A stretch of DNA of 32,726 nucleotides from JBDTCS01 sp039923455 (lineage in GTDB: Bacteria; Bacteroidota; Ignavibacteria; Palsa-1295). Where the stretch lies: NCBI GenBank assembly GCA_039923455.1, contig JBDTCS010000151.1, positions 1 to 32,726 on the forward strand, in the 5' to 3' direction. Positions 8,047-17,650 of the stretch are shown piece by piece; positions within the stretch are counted from its first letter, which is position 1; each line of letters starts with the position of its first letter. The position numbers and the translations under genes are program-made. Below the pieces are notes generated by a model. The model did not search any database. It saw only the letters and a program-made list of their open reading frames with translations, and had not been told where the DNA came from.

Positions 8047-10113
8047 CTACTTGGTCCCTTGCTTCAACGGTTTAATCAGGACTACATCAACCGTTCTTGA
8101 GTAGAAGCGACCTTCGGGTGTATTATTATCATAGAGCAGTGTGGATTTGCCCATTCCCGAAACGGTTGCTCCTTTTGCATTCAGCGCATTGGCTGCTGCT
8201 TGAGCGCGCAACTCCGAGAGATGAATGTTCGAAAGATCTTCTCCCGTTCGATCCGTGTGCCCGGTCACGTAGACCTCGGTGCTGTCGGTGATCTGATCCT
8301 TGATCAGCGAAATGCGGCGTTTGTTTGCCGCGTCCAATTCACCCGATCCAAAATTGAAAAGAATAAGTGTATAGCGTTCGATTGTTTTGTCCGCTTTTCT
8401 TTCGAGTCGTTTTTGTCGGAGCGTCGTCTGCGTGACCGGTATGCTTCCTCCTGATTGCGTCATCTGGTGAGCACTGTCGGTCACGACAAACGCGTAGTCA
8501 AGCGGGCTCGCGGTTGAAGGAATATGCAAGGGATCTTTTGATAAATCCCAAATGAGTGAATGCACTTGTCCGGTGTCGAGATCCTCGTGCAATTGTTTCT
8601 GCTGCTGGGAGACGTCAAGCTGCCATCGTGCGACACCGCGCTCAGCGTGAACGTCGGGACTAAATCGAAGCATCGGTGGCGTAGCCGTTCGGATCGTATC
8701 TGAGAGAACAACAGGATCGAGAACGGACGGGTCGTTGGACTGAATTTCCACACGACGATTTTCTTCGTTGCCGTCTGCGGTCGAACTCGAAGAAGGATGC
8801 TCCGGCAATCCACGCGCAACTATCGAAATACGCCTTGCGGGAATCGCCCATGTATTCTCTATATATTGCGCGACAGCGTCTGCTCGTTTTTTCGCAAGCC
8901 CATGTTCTTTTGTTTCGTCAGGCTCGTTTGATGTACAACCAATCAGTATGATCCGCGATTTTGGATGTTCGCGAAGCCGTGATCCGACAATATTCAGCAG
9001 ATCGTAATAGATGGCCAAACTATTTGTGGTGTCGGTTTTTCGAAGTTGAAAACTGGCAGCCTCTGCTGCACCAATTGCATGAAGCCGTAGAGGAATTACT
9101 GCCGAGGCTTTATCAAAGCAGACAAATGGAAGCAGCGGTACAAGCTCGGTAGAATAAAATTCTTCGACATGAATATCCAACTGCGAGGTTGTGCGTCCGT
9201 CACTCTCGATCCCCGCAACACTCATCGAAGCAGTCAGTACCGGTGGTTTGGGGGATATCGGCGCAACAACTGCAACAAGGGTAGTGTCCGGCTTGACAGG
9301 CACAATCGGTGGCGGTGGCGGAATTCCTTGACTCTCTGGCATATAGAAGCCAAGACGAATACCAGCTCGAAACGTAGTGACTCTCCATTCAAGTCCTTTC
9401 ACGAGTGGTGTCAATGGATAATCGATCGCAATCTCTGGAGATGCGCGAAACGTGTTCGCAACGTTCAGCGGAATATCATAAGAAATTGAAGCAAGCAATC
9501 CTGCACGGATACTCTGCGCATCGGTCAGGGTCCCCGAAAAGTTATTCCGCGTTCGTTGTGCGTTGGTGAATGTTCCTTGATCGACAGGTTGAATCAATGC
9601 CTCCGATTGTTGATAGGATTTCACGGTGGTTAAACCGATGCTTGGTCCACCTGCGATAGATAGTTGGCTCGTAAGATTATAGCGAAAGTATGGCTCGAAT
9701 GCGAGATCTGAAAATTGCGATGCGATCGAATGTTCATCTACCGCAGGAGTCGCAACGGAGTTTACACTTATCGTAAGCGCTTCGTCTGCCTTCAATGTGC
9801 CGTTGTAATTATTGTATTGCAACCGCGCACCAATGGCGGTTGCACCTCCCAGAAAATGTTCTCCCCAAAGTCCGAAGACACTTCCGATTCCTCGACCTGA
9901 TTCAAATAGCGGACAACAATTCGGCACATCCGGCAAGTGCTGGAAATTTGCGGTATGCAGATTGAACGTTCCCTCGGCTGTCAATCCATACGCCCACGAT
10001 TCCGGTGCAAGTAACTCCGACATCGTGACACGATGCAAAGTCGGCTGAGCATGCATGCTCACCGGTGCCGACAGGCAAAAACAAAGTAAAAGAAAATATG
10101 CTATGCTTCGCAT
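8047..10113 (-). CDS. Outer-membrane barrel protein with two OmpA-like domains
   Basis: 688 aa. A signal peptide ends near MHA-Q (residue 22). Residues 23-260 look like an outer-membrane barrel. A proline linker (PPPPP, about 265-269) follows, then a first OmpA/MotB-like domain (about 325-462, with CTSNEPDE, LAKKRADAVAQYI and NRRVEI), a beta-sandwich segment (about 465-575), and a second OmpA-like domain (about 580-682, with GHTDRTGE, LSELRAQAAANAL, GRFYSRTVDV). OmpA domains of this type bind peptidoglycan, so the protein probably links outer membrane and wall. Its start is 3 bp after the stop of the giant surface protein gene, so the two are co-transcribed. By analogy with T9SS surface systems it may anchor that protein; this is inference. 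Confidence 0.9.
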   Translation of the reverse strand: MRSIAYFLLLCFCLSAPVSMHAQPTLHRVTMSELLAPESWAYGLTAEGTFNLHTANFQHLPDVPNCCPLFESGRGIGSVFGLWGEHFLGGATAIGARLQYNNYNGTLKADEALTISVNSVATPAVDEHSIASQFSDLAFEPYFRYNLTSQLSIAGGPSIGLTTVKSYQQSEALIQPVDQGTFTNAQRTRNNFSGTLTDAQSIRAGLLASISYDIPLNVANTFRASPEIAIDYPLTPLVKGLEWRVTTFRAGIRLGFYMPESQGIPPPPPIVPVKPDTTLVAVVAPISPKPPVLTASMSVAGIESDGRTTSQLDIHVEEFYSTELVPLLPFVCFDKASAVIPLRLHAIGAAEAASFQLRKTDTTNSLAIYYDLLNIVGSRLREHPKSRIILIGCTSNEPDETKEHGLAKKRADAVAQYIENTWAIPARRISIVARGLPEHPSSSSTADGNEENRRVEIQSNDPSVLDPVVLSDTIRTATPPMLRFSPDVHAERGVARWQLDVSQQQKQLHEDLDTGQVHSLIWDLSKDPLHIPSTASPLDYAFVVTDSAHQMTQSGGSIPVTQTTLRQKRLERKADKTIERYTLILFNFGSGELDAANKRRISLIKDQITDSTEVYVTGHTDRTGEDLSNIHLSELRAQAAANALNAKGATVSGMGKSTLLYDNNTPEGRFYSRTVDVVLIKPLKQGTK

Positions 10114-10116
10114 GGC

Positions 10117-13100
10117 TTATCGGACAACGTTCAAGTGCCTTGTTGCGCGCTCGTGAGGACCAGTGAGCACGTATAAATAACTGCCTGGCTCAACCGTCCT
10201 GAGATCAGCAACAACGGTGTATTTGCCGGGATCCATATCACGATCGACAAGCCGACGAACTTCGCGTCCCAGCACATCAAGCACAACAAGCGTTGTACGG
10301 CCTTTTTCCAAAACTTCATAGTCGATCTGAACAGCATCCGTGGCGGGATTAGGCGTTGCCATACCTAACGAAAATTTACCGTCGGGGTCAATGAGTCGCG
10401 TACCACCTTGCTGACACAAATTCGAGAGACAGAATCTGCCATCGGTTGCTGTAACTTGGATTGCGGAGGCGGGACGCCACGCAAAAGAATCGATGGTGAT
10501 AAACGTGCAGCTATCATTTCCAAGCGCCGCAATAAAGTCAAGGTTTGCAATGACGCCCGTAGTATTATTTGTCGTTCCATTATATGTCACGATCAAATCA
10601 TTACCTCGGACCGTCGAACTCGCGAACCCAGCGCCGGGAACAAGCAATGTTTTATTGAACCGCAGAACTGCTGTAAAATCACGGCTAACGTTTTGTGGAA
10701 GATTTTGAGATGTGATAATACTCAATGGGATCACAACTTGCTGACCTTGTTTTGCAAAGATCAATGCGGGTACACCAATAACGGTGCTTCCTCCATTTGT
10801 TATGGTAATGGGAAGAGACGTATTCGAGCAACCATTAATGTCCGCGATCGTAACACTATAATCTCCACTGGCCGACGGCGTTACCGATTGCGACGTTGCG
10901 CCCACAATAGCACTTCCGTTTAAATTCCATTGATAGGAATTCGCTGTGGTTGACGTAAGCACGCCATTCAATTCGGTGATCGTGGGACGTAATGGCAATG
11001 GATACACCATGACGGTCTGAGCAGGCGCTGAACCAAGGCATCCCGCAGTATTTGTCACATCGACCGAATATTGCCCAGCCTGTCTCGCAACATATAATTC
11101 TTGCACAGCGCTTGGGAGAACGACACCGTTCATGCTCCACTGATAACTCGCATATCCGGTGCCGGCATCAAGCGTAACACTATCGCCTTGGCAAAATGCA
11201 AGTGCAGACTTTGGTGCTATCGTTGGAGATGGCGGCTGGGATTGCGAAATAGTAATTGGATCTGATGATCCGGTGCAGCCCGATCCGTTATCGACGGTTA
11301 CACTGTAAGTACCCGCAGTGCGAATAACAATCGATTGCTTATTTTCACCGGTGGACCACGCATAACTCGCATAACCCGAACCAGCATCGACAACAAGCGA
11401 ATCTCCCGCCCCGCAAAGAACAGTTTTACCACCAGTTGTAGTGACCTGCGGTTTGAGACTTGTCCCAATCGTAACTTGGAGCGAAGGGGCAGATCCCTTG
11501 CAACTCGTTGTATTGATCGACTGATCGACATCAATCTTTGCCGTTCCCACTGCACCCCATTGAATCGTTATAGCTGCTGTGTTCTGGCCGCTCAGAATCG
11601 TACCGTTCGTCACATTCCATACGACCGTGCTTCCCGAAATAGCAATGATCGAATAGATAGCTTTGCTGTTTGCACAGACAGCCACGGGACCTTTGATCGT
11701 GGGCTTAGGAGTTGGATTGATAATTACAGTAACAGCCTGCGCTGTTCTCGTGCACCCATTTGCATTCGTGACTGTAACCGAATAGCTGCCCGCAGTTGCA
11801 GCTTGAATAGATGTTGTAGTTTCTCCGGTTGACCAACGATACGTACTAAATCCCGGCGTCGCGCTCAACGTCACGTTTCCACCTTCACAGAATGTCGTCG
11901 GTCCGGCAGCAGAAATCACGCACGGAGGTGAAGGAAGAACAGTGATCGGGAGCGGTGCTGATATTCCTTGGCAACCATTCGAATTCGTTGCGGTAACGCT
12001 ATATGTTCCTGCCTTCTTTGCATAAATATTTTGCGAAGTAGAACCATCCGACCAAAGATAAGAGGAATAATTACCAGATGCCTTCAACTGCGCACTATCA
12101 CCCTGACAAATAGTATTCGATGATGCTGCAATCGTTGGCGTTGGCTTTGCGACCGCTAGCGCCTGCACAGTAACAGGCTGCGACGTTCCAGCGCAACCAC
12201 CGGCGCTCGTTACCTGCACCGTGTAGCTGCCACTCTGTTTAACGACAATGCTCGTTGTCGATTCACCAGTGGACCACTTGTAACTGGAATAACCAGACTG
12301 CGCTGAGATCACAAGACTATCACCTTGACAAAGTGTTGTTGTGCCACTCAATGACACCGTAGGCACGAGCACCGAGTTCACAATAACACTAAGCGATGTG
12401 TCTTTCGAACATCCTGTCGATGGATCTGTCACAGTAAGCGAGACATTCCATGTACCTGTGGACGACCAGAGCACTGTAGCGCTGCTCGCATTTTGCCCCG
12501 AAGTGATCGATCCTCCACCGGAAATCTTCCATAGATATTGGAGACCGGACTGTGCAGGAGTTTGATAGATAGAACTCGAATTAGGACATGCCGAAGTAGG
12601 GCCTCCAATTAATGCAACAGGCCGAGTATGCACGACAACAGCGAGTGAGTTCGAATTTCCACCGCATCCGTTTGCGTCGATCACTGCAACGGAGAATGTT
12701 CCGGGTTGCTTGACTGCGATCGTACTCGACATAGAACCGTTCGACCACAAGTAGCTTGCATAGCTTACTGTCGTGCCGATCAAGACAGAATCACCATCGC
12801 AAATACTTAATGGTCCGCTGGCCGCGAGCGTTGGAGTTGGATTCGGATTGACTGTGACCGATATTGTTTGCGATGCTATGCAGCCCTTTGTGTCGGTGAC
12901 AGTAACTTGATAGTTTGTGTTCGTAGTCGGATTCGCAATCGGATTTGAGATCGTTGTGCTGCTTAAACCTGTCGCCGGAGCCCAAGCATACGTGAGTGAT
13001 CCTGTTCCACCCGCACCGTTCGCAGTAAGAGTTGTATGTCCTCCCTGACAAATAGATGTGTTCCCGGAGGTTGAAAGTGTTGGTAGAGCATTTATCACAA

Positions 13101-15969
13101 CGTCAACGCTGTCCCTAACTTGACAACTGTTTCCATCCGTGATGGTTACATAGTACTTCGTTTCCGTTGATGGATTTGCCGTTGGTTGTGCTGCTGAAGT
13201 TGAAGAAAGACCTGTCGCAGGCGTCCATGCGTAAGAATACGGTGTAAGCCCGTTTGCAGCTGGACCACCGATCGTGATAGGTGTGCCCGCACACGTCTCT
13301 ACGATATGAGTGACTGAAACCGTTGGCTTCGGATTTACCGTCACCGCAACGCTTGCAGAGTTTTGACAGCCATTCGAATCCTGAACGGTAACTGTGTATG
13401 TTGTCGTAACCAATGGGCTCGCCGTGGGTGAAGCTACGTTCGGATTGCTTAACCCTGTCGTTGGCGACCAGCTATAGATATATGGCGCAGTCCCTCCTGT
13501 TGCCACGCCACCTATTGATACAGGACTCCCACTGCAAATTATCTGATTTGCGCCAGCAACTGCGGTTGGTAATGCCTTCACTGTAAGCGTCCGTGTGAGC
13601 GAGACTACCGCACACGAAACGGAGTTTGAAACGGCGATGCTATAGTTGTATATCCCAGGAGTAAGATTAGTTGGGACAGAATACGTGTTACCGGTTGCAC
13701 CGCTAATCGCTACTCCACCGAGTTTCCATTGATAACTTGAATAGCCGGTCGGTACACTAAGCGTTGCCGAAGATCCCTGACAAATTGTATCTCTTCCTGA
13801 ATTTAAAATGGGTGGAGTGAGAATGCCGCAAAACTTCGTGAGGAATGCGTCGTCTCCTCCACCATTCGAAGTCTGCTGAGCGCCAGTCGTCGCAATGAAG
13901 CCGGTATTATCATCGGTTATGCCACCGACTATTATAAAATTACTGGAGTCGATTGCCACGCATTGCCCCCACTCGTAGTTGCCGCTTCCATAGTACGTAC
14001 CCCATAACCGACCACCGCTCGGAGTAAACTTTGCGAGGAAAGCATTGTAGCTGCCGCTCGCGAGCGAAGTTTGGTATTCACCAGCAGTCGCGATGTTCGT
14101 TGTACTATACGTCGCACCTGTCATCACCACATTCTGATCCTGATCGATCATCACACTCCGTGCAAAGTCGCTGCCCGCGCCTCCGTAGTAGGTGCCCCAA
14201 GAGAGTACGCCTGCATTGGTCCACTTTGATAAAAAAGCATTTGGCCCTGGTGTGCCTCGTGTCGTTTGCTGCGCTCCACTTGTTGAAATATTTGTAGAAC
14301 TTCCTGCCTGACCAACAACATAAATACTATTTCCTGCAGGATCTACAGCAATACCATATCCGCCATCGTATCCGGCTCCGCCATAATAGGTGTTCCAAGC
14401 GATCGAGCCGAGCGAGTTTAGCTTGGTCACGAATCCATTCGCGCCGCCACCACCATATACCGTTTGGTGAGCCCCGACGGTTGCAAATCCTGCACTTGTA
14501 GAGGTAAGTCCTGTAGCATAACAATTGGCAGATGCATCAAGTCCGATGCCAAACACCAGATCGCTGCCGCCGTACGTGGTTGCCCATACGAGTGAAGTCC
14601 CGCTACTATTAAACTTTGCTACGAAGGCCGATCCATAATTTGGAGATCCATTCCAAGTCCCGCCGATATAGACGTTATTACTTGCGTCTACGCCTAAGCA
14701 TTGCGCCCAATCTCGATTGGCGGTTCCATAGTATGTCCCCCACGTCCGTGCGCCGGCACTCGTGAACTTCAGGAGCATGACATCCTCACTGCCTGGATAG
14801 TTATGAGTGGTCTGATATCCGTTTATGGTTGCGATACCGACAGTACTCTTTGTCGCGCCGGTGATAAGGATGTCTCCATTATGATCAAGTATGACCGCAC
14901 GCGCATCATCAGCACCAGTGCCACCTATATAGGTGCCCCAGACTCGAGCGCCCGAAGAAGAAAACTTTACAAGCATTGCATCGGCAGATCCACCAAACGT
15001 GGTTTGAAAGGTGCCAGCTGTTGAAATGCCTGCGCTACTCGCGGTTACTCCACATGCATATATATTTCCGCTTCCATCGGCGGCGACGCCCAAAAATTGG
15101 TCGCTGCTAAAGCCACCATAATATGTCGACCATACACGCGGAGGATCGATAATAAGATCGCTCAACGAATCGTAGGGAGCAATAACAAACCCGATCGTAT
15201 TTCCCGTGTTTATAAAATGCGATTCGATCGTTTGATTGCCTTGCATCGTGATCGGCTTTGGCTCAGTCATCTTGCCGAATGGATTCAAGATACTCAGAGA
15301 GCCATCCAGTTGAAGATTGATGCGCTCTCGATCATCATAATGCATTCGAATCATGGATGGATCACCGCCAGGATGCACGATGAACTCATACTTCACCACG
15401 CCGTCATTCGTGACGAGTTGCATGTCGATGTGCGGATAGAGCTCTCGATAGATAATCGTATGAAATGCAGGCACATTCGTGAGACCATCGGGACAAGATG
15501 GTAAGTAGTAGTTCGTAAACTCCTCTGCTTTATCTTCTGCATCGATCGTTGGATGTAGAGAGGCCCCATCGAATGTTAAGTCCGTTCGATAGAGCGTGCG
15601 AAGTGTCGCGGCAGTATCGGGAGTGCGCATCCGATCAACGGCTGACTGTGTGTTCGATGCTTGCCCTTCATTGCGAGCAAATACGAAATGCAATGCATTT
15701 TCTGCCGCATAAAGCCTGACACCTTGTGCATCACAATAGTAACGAACTTCCGGCATCGGCTTATATGCCTGATCGAATAGCTGACCCTTATTTGCGATAA
15801 ATTCAATATTCGGACTGTACGCGGAGATCGGGAGCGACGTAGAATTGGGATGCGTACTCAGAGAATTAGTCTGAGCATGAACATTGGAAAGTGATATGCT
15901 CAGGCAGCATACAAATCCAATCATCTTAAAAACGAACGAAAGATTTGGTCTCATCAGACTAATCCTCAT
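10117..15969 (-). CDS. Giant T9SS-secreted surface protein (SBBP propeller, Ig/PKD arrays, cohesin-like domain)
   Basis: About 1950 aa. I favour ATG at 15969 (MRISLMRPN); ATG 15954 and a TTG at 15987 are alternatives. The signal peptide ends near VHA-Q. An N-terminal beta domain typical of SBBP proteins (IEFIANKGQLFDQ, to about residue 280) precedes seven SBBP repeats (about 280-714, each with W(G/N/S)TYYGG). About 13 Ig/PKD-like modules follow (715-1725), most with a Cys pair (ICQGDS ... NGC) and a WS(T/N)G core. A cohesin-like domain comes next (about 1726-1870) and a T9SS type A tail ends the protein (NPATDAVQI to the C-terminus). It is probably a surface adhesin or filament-like protein, co-transcribed with the double-OmpA protein downstream. 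Confidence 0.92.
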   Translation of the reverse strand: MRISLMRPNLSFVFKMIGFVCCLSISLSNVHAQTNSLSTHPNSTSLPISAYSPNIEFIANKGQLFDQAYKPMPEVRYYCDAQGVRLYAAENALHFVFARNEGQASNTQSAVDRMRTPDTAATLRTLYRTDLTFDGASLHPTIDAEDKAEEFTNYYLPSCPDGLTNVPAFHTIIYRELYPHIDMQLVTNDGVVKYEFIVHPGGDPSMIRMHYDDRERINLQLDGSLSILNPFGKMTEPKPITMQGNQTIESHFINTGNTIGFVIAPYDSLSDLIIDPPRVWSTYYGGFSSDQFLGVAADGSGNIYACGVTASSAGISTAGTFQTTFGGSADAMLVKFSSSGARVWGTYIGGTGADDARAVILDHNGDILITGATKSTVGIATINGYQTTHNYPGSEDVMLLKFTSAGARTWGTYYGTANRDWAQCLGVDASNNVYIGGTWNGSPNYGSAFVAKFNSSGTSLVWATTYGGSDLVFGIGLDASANCYATGLTSTSAGFATVGAHQTVYGGGGANGFVTKLNSLGSIAWNTYYGGAGYDGGYGIAVDPAGNSIYVVGQAGSSTNISTSGAQQTTRGTPGPNAFLSKWTNAGVLSWGTYYGGAGSDFARSVMIDQDQNVVMTGATYSTTNIATAGEYQTSLASGSYNAFLAKFTPSGGRLWGTYYGSGNYEWGQCVAIDSSNFIIVGGITDDNTGFIATTGAQQTSNGGGDDAFLTKFCGILTPPILNSGRDTICQGSSATLSVPTGYSSYQWKLGGVAISGATGNTYSVPTNLTPGIYNYSIAVSNSVSCAVVSLTRTLTVKALPTAVAGANQIICSGSPVSIGGVATGGTAPYIYSWSPTTGLSNPNVASPTASPLVTTTYTVTVQDSNGCQNSASVAVTVNPKPTVSVTHIVETCAGTPITIGGPAANGLTPYSYAWTPATGLSSTSAAQPTANPSTETKYYVTITDGNSCQVRDSVDVVINALPTLSTSGNTSICQGGHTTLTANGAGGTGSLTYAWAPATGLSSTTISNPIANPTTNTNYQVTVTDTKGCIASQTISVTVNPNPTPTLAASGPLSICDGDSVLIGTTVSYASYLWSNGSMSSTIAVKQPGTFSVAVIDANGCGGNSNSLAVVVHTRPVALIGGPTSACPNSSSIYQTPAQSGLQYLWKISGGGSITSGQNASSATVLWSSTGTWNVSLTVTDPSTGCSKDTSLSVIVNSVLVPTVSLSGTTTLCQGDSLVISAQSGYSSYKWSTGESTTSIVVKQSGSYTVQVTSAGGCAGTSQPVTVQALAVAKPTPTIAASSNTICQGDSAQLKASGNYSSYLWSDGSTSQNIYAKKAGTYSVTATNSNGCQGISAPLPITVLPSPPCVISAAGPTTFCEGGNVTLSATPGFSTYRWSTGETTTSIQAATAGSYSVTVTNANGCTRTAQAVTVIINPTPKPTIKGPVAVCANSKAIYSIIAISGSTVVWNVTNGTILSGQNTAAITIQWGAVGTAKIDVDQSINTTSCKGSAPSLQVTIGTSLKPQVTTTGGKTVLCGAGDSLVVDAGSGYASYAWSTGENKQSIVIRTAGTYSVTVDNGSGCTGSSDPITISQSQPPSPTIAPKSALAFCQGDSVTLDAGTGYASYQWSMNGVVLPSAVQELYVARQAGQYSVDVTNTAGCLGSAPAQTVMVYPLPLRPTITELNGVLTSTTANSYQWNLNGSAIVGATSQSVTPSASGDYSVTIADINGCSNTSLPITITNGGSTVIGVPALIFAKQGQQVVIPLSIITSQNLPQNVSRDFTAVLRFNKTLLVPGAGFASSTVRGNDLIVTYNGTTNNTTGVIANLDFIAALGNDSCTFITIDSFAWRPASAIQVTATDGRFCLSNLCQQGGTRLIDPDGKFSLGMATPNPATDAVQIDYEVLEKGRTTLVVLDVLGREVRRLVDRDMDPGKYTVVADLRTVEPGSYLYVLTGPHERATRHLNVVR
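10795..13827 (-). repeat. Coding array of about 13 Ig/PKD-like modules
   Basis: Within the giant protein, about 13 modules of 65-85 residues follow each other. They fall into three types: short ones with GYSSY.WSTGE..TSI and NGCxGxS, longer ones with APYxYSWxPxTGLSxxxxxxPxAxP, and two PKD-like ones with ISGGGSITSGQN-type cores. The DNA is diverged between modules, so this is an old array rather than recent tandem copies. Confidence 0.85.
13828..15132 (-). repeat. Coding array of seven SBBP beta-propeller repeats
   Basis: Seven repeats of roughly 50-67 residues each start at a W(G/N/S/A)TYYGG-like motif and contain (V/A)xxDxxxNxxxxG and DAFLxKF-like strands. Seven blades would close a single beta-propeller. 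Spacing is fairly regular and the copies are diverged at DNA level. Confidence 0.85.
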
Positions 15970-16200
15970 CTCATTGACACACAACAAACAATCGATAGGT
16001 AGAAACGAGCTGTAATATGCGCTCGGAATCTATGACAGAGAGACGCAACATAGAGTGCTTTAACGACAATCCTGACACGCGGAAGGTGCCCGACAACCTT
16101 TTTCAAACACCTCCCCTGAGCGACCCGAAAGTTAGTTATATCCTCCTTTGATCTCCCAAGTGATCCTTTCCACCGATACAGCCTGCCAATGCGCTCCAGC

Positions 16201-16887
16201 TTACTTCATCAGCATTACCGGCATCCGCACAGTACGGCCGTTCAGATTCACTCAGCAGACATAGAGCCCAGCGCTTAATCCTTGCGTGTCCCACGCTAAG
16301 GAATGCTCGCCCGCTGAAAACTCACCGTTGAATAGCTGTTCCATTCTGCTGCCGAGCACATTGACGATTAAAACCCTTGCCTTACCGTGTTCCTGTGAGA
16401 AGAGATTAATCGTACCCTTTGTTGGATTCGGATAAATCGCAAAACCTGAAGTTGTCGCTTGATCGAGGGCCACACCTGAAGCAACATTCATTGCGTCTAC
16501 GCGTGCCTGATATGCAAGGTAATAGCGGTCGTTGTAATAGCTATACGTATTTCCCGACTTGAAGTCAGCCGCGAGTTTCTTCCCGAAGGCTGGTGACAAA
16601 ATCTCTGATCTTGCAACGAGCACACGCTGAAGCTCATCAGGCTACGGAACAATCGTGATTGGAAGTGAATGGTCGGTCGAAACCCTCGAGGCGATCCAGA
16701 AAACGCGAAGTCCGACCGTACCGAAATAACTTGTCCTCCACGTATTGATCATCGCATTCGCTTCTTTGAGATACAGTCCGGGTTGGACAAGTTTGTCTCT
16801 AAATTTCGAAACTTCTGCATCGAACGTCTTTGATGATTGCTGTTTCGGAGCAGTGCAGTGAAAACTCACAGCGCCACAAAGTGCCAT
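16201..16887 (-). pseudogene. Degraded T9SS cargo gene with two in-frame nonsense codons
   Basis: One continuous minus-strand frame is broken by TAG at 16642-16644 and TGA at 16252-16254 before the natural TAA at 16201-16203. Reading through, the protein ends in a T9SS sorting domain (FAIYPNPTKGTINLF, GLSAGLYVC, then stop, VNLNGRTVRMP, MLMK). The intact tail in the 806 gene has CR at the matching place, so the TGA is best explained as CGA (Arg) mutated by C-to-T; the TAG could likewise be CAG (Gln). The frame is closed upstream by TAA (16891-16893) and shows no signal peptide, so the 5' part is also lost. The family of the N-terminal domain (YLKEANAMINTW, DRYYLAYQARV) was not identified. Inactive as secreted cargo. 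Confidence 0.8.
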
Positions 16888-17212
16888 AGATTATAAGCAA
16901 CCTATCTAACCTTTCTCGCGGATGAAGATTCGTGAGGGAAGTACTGAGTTAATTACTTAGGCTCCAATGAGAGCAATTATTTTCTGATTTAGAGAGCCAA
17001 GTGGATCTGTTGCAAGGGAGTGTATGCAGTTGCAGAATGTCGAACGTTGTGATCTTTCAGCTACTTGGCTACTCTGTATCGAATATAATCGAAGCTCAAC
17101 TACCCAAGTAGAGCCGAATACATCATGATCAGCGCTTCTGGATAGGGCTGGTAATTATACTCGTAGCAATGGTGATCAATATTATGAGTCAAGCTTTATC
17201 GATGCGACCTAG
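16888..17212. other. Gene-poor stretch between the cargo pseudogene and the tRNA-Ser fragment
   Basis: No credible gene is visible on either strand. An inverted pair agccaagt (about 16990) and acttggct (about 17063) and a promoter-like TATAAT on the minus strand just before 16887 are present, but neither is convincing. The region looks like decayed sequence next to the pseudogene. Confidence 0.5.
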
Positions 17213-17467
17213 GGGAAAGTTGGAAAGGCCAGAGAGTCGAACTCTGAAGACCTGCTAAGAAGGAAAAACGTAACGCGTGGTACATCTCTGATCGTTGAGA
17301 TTCCGTCCTCGCGCCCTGAAACGCGCGAACAATTCTCATCTGGTGAAGCGACTTACATGTTTGTAGAGATAAAGCCGGAGCTTCGAGTTGGAAAACTGGT
17401 TGGATTGCAAAAAGCTGACATCACAATACACCTAACGCACCTATACAAGAAGTTTTTTGAGATTTGA
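17213..17467 (+). other. Open-frame remnant running through the tRNA fragment, no start codon
   Basis: An 84-codon frame lies between TAG at 17210-17212 and TGA at 17465-17467. It reads through the tRNA-Ser fragment and then has protein-like composition (SLIVEIPSSRP, TYMFVEIKPELRVGKLVGL, HLYKKFFEI). No ATG occurs until 29 codons before the stop. It could be the 3' end of a gene truncated at the recombination junction, or chance. Not recognised. Confidence 0.2.
17225..17253 (-). repeat. 29-bp copy of tRNA-Ser 3' part, candidate attachment-site remnant
   Basis: This 29-bp block is identical, in the same orientation, to 24855-24883 inside the tRNA-Ser gene. It covers part of the variable arm, the whole T arm and most of the 3' acceptor strand. 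Similarity stops abruptly at the variable arm on one side and drifts near the acceptor end on the other. It cannot form a tRNA. It lies on the side of the his operon away from the intact tRNA, as expected for the distal core left by an element integrated at the tRNA 3' end. Confidence 0.75.
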
Positions 17468-17557
17468 GTTAGACTTTTTTTGAGTTCTCTGTTAGACTCC
17501 AGATCTTAATTGAAACCTATTCCGCATCATCGAAGTTTTTGGAATCACGCAAAAACA

Positions 17558-17626
17558 ATGAACACACTATTCCATATGCATCATCACCAGAACTTACCCG
17601 ACGGTAGGCACGATGATGCTATGTAG
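17558..17626 (+). CDS. hisL: Histidine operon leader peptide
   Basis: 22 codons, starting MNTLFHMHHHQN and ending in TAG at 17624-17626. Five of 22 residues are His (positions 6, 8, 9, 10 and 18), four of them within five codons. It lies 24 bp before a strong intrinsic terminator and 78 bp before hisG, the layout of a ribosome-mediated attenuator. The His codons (17578-17585, gcatcatc) can pair perfectly with 17612-17619 (gatgatgc), so a ribosome stalled there for lack of charged tRNA-His would disturb the leader fold. Too short for routine gene callers. No clear Shine-Dalgarno is seen. Confidence 0.85.
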   Translation: MNTLFHMHHHQNLPDGRHDDAM

Positions 17627-17650
17627 AATTGTAAAAATTCTTTTTCATCA

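Noticed and set aside
10408..11832. Long open frames antisense to the giant protein gene (plus strand)
   Set aside because: They are Arg/Cys/Ser-rich shadow frames with no domain, lying on a well-supported repeat-coding gene.
10795..13827. Recent tandem DNA repeat expansion
   Set aside because: Modules are similar as protein but clearly diverged at DNA level, so no recent slippage is indicated.
15097..15504. 135-codon plus-strand open frame
   Set aside because: Antisense to the N-terminal domain of the giant surface protein, with no motif or signal; a shadow frame.
16252..16254. In-frame TGA as selenocysteine or reassigned codon
   Set aside because: A TAG also interrupts the same frame, the 5' part is missing, and TGA and TAG end normal genes nearby (hisG, hisD, pqqE).
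17225..17253. A second tRNA gene
   Set aside because: Only the variable-arm remainder, T arm and acceptor 3' strand are present; there is no D arm, anticodon arm or 5' acceptor strand.
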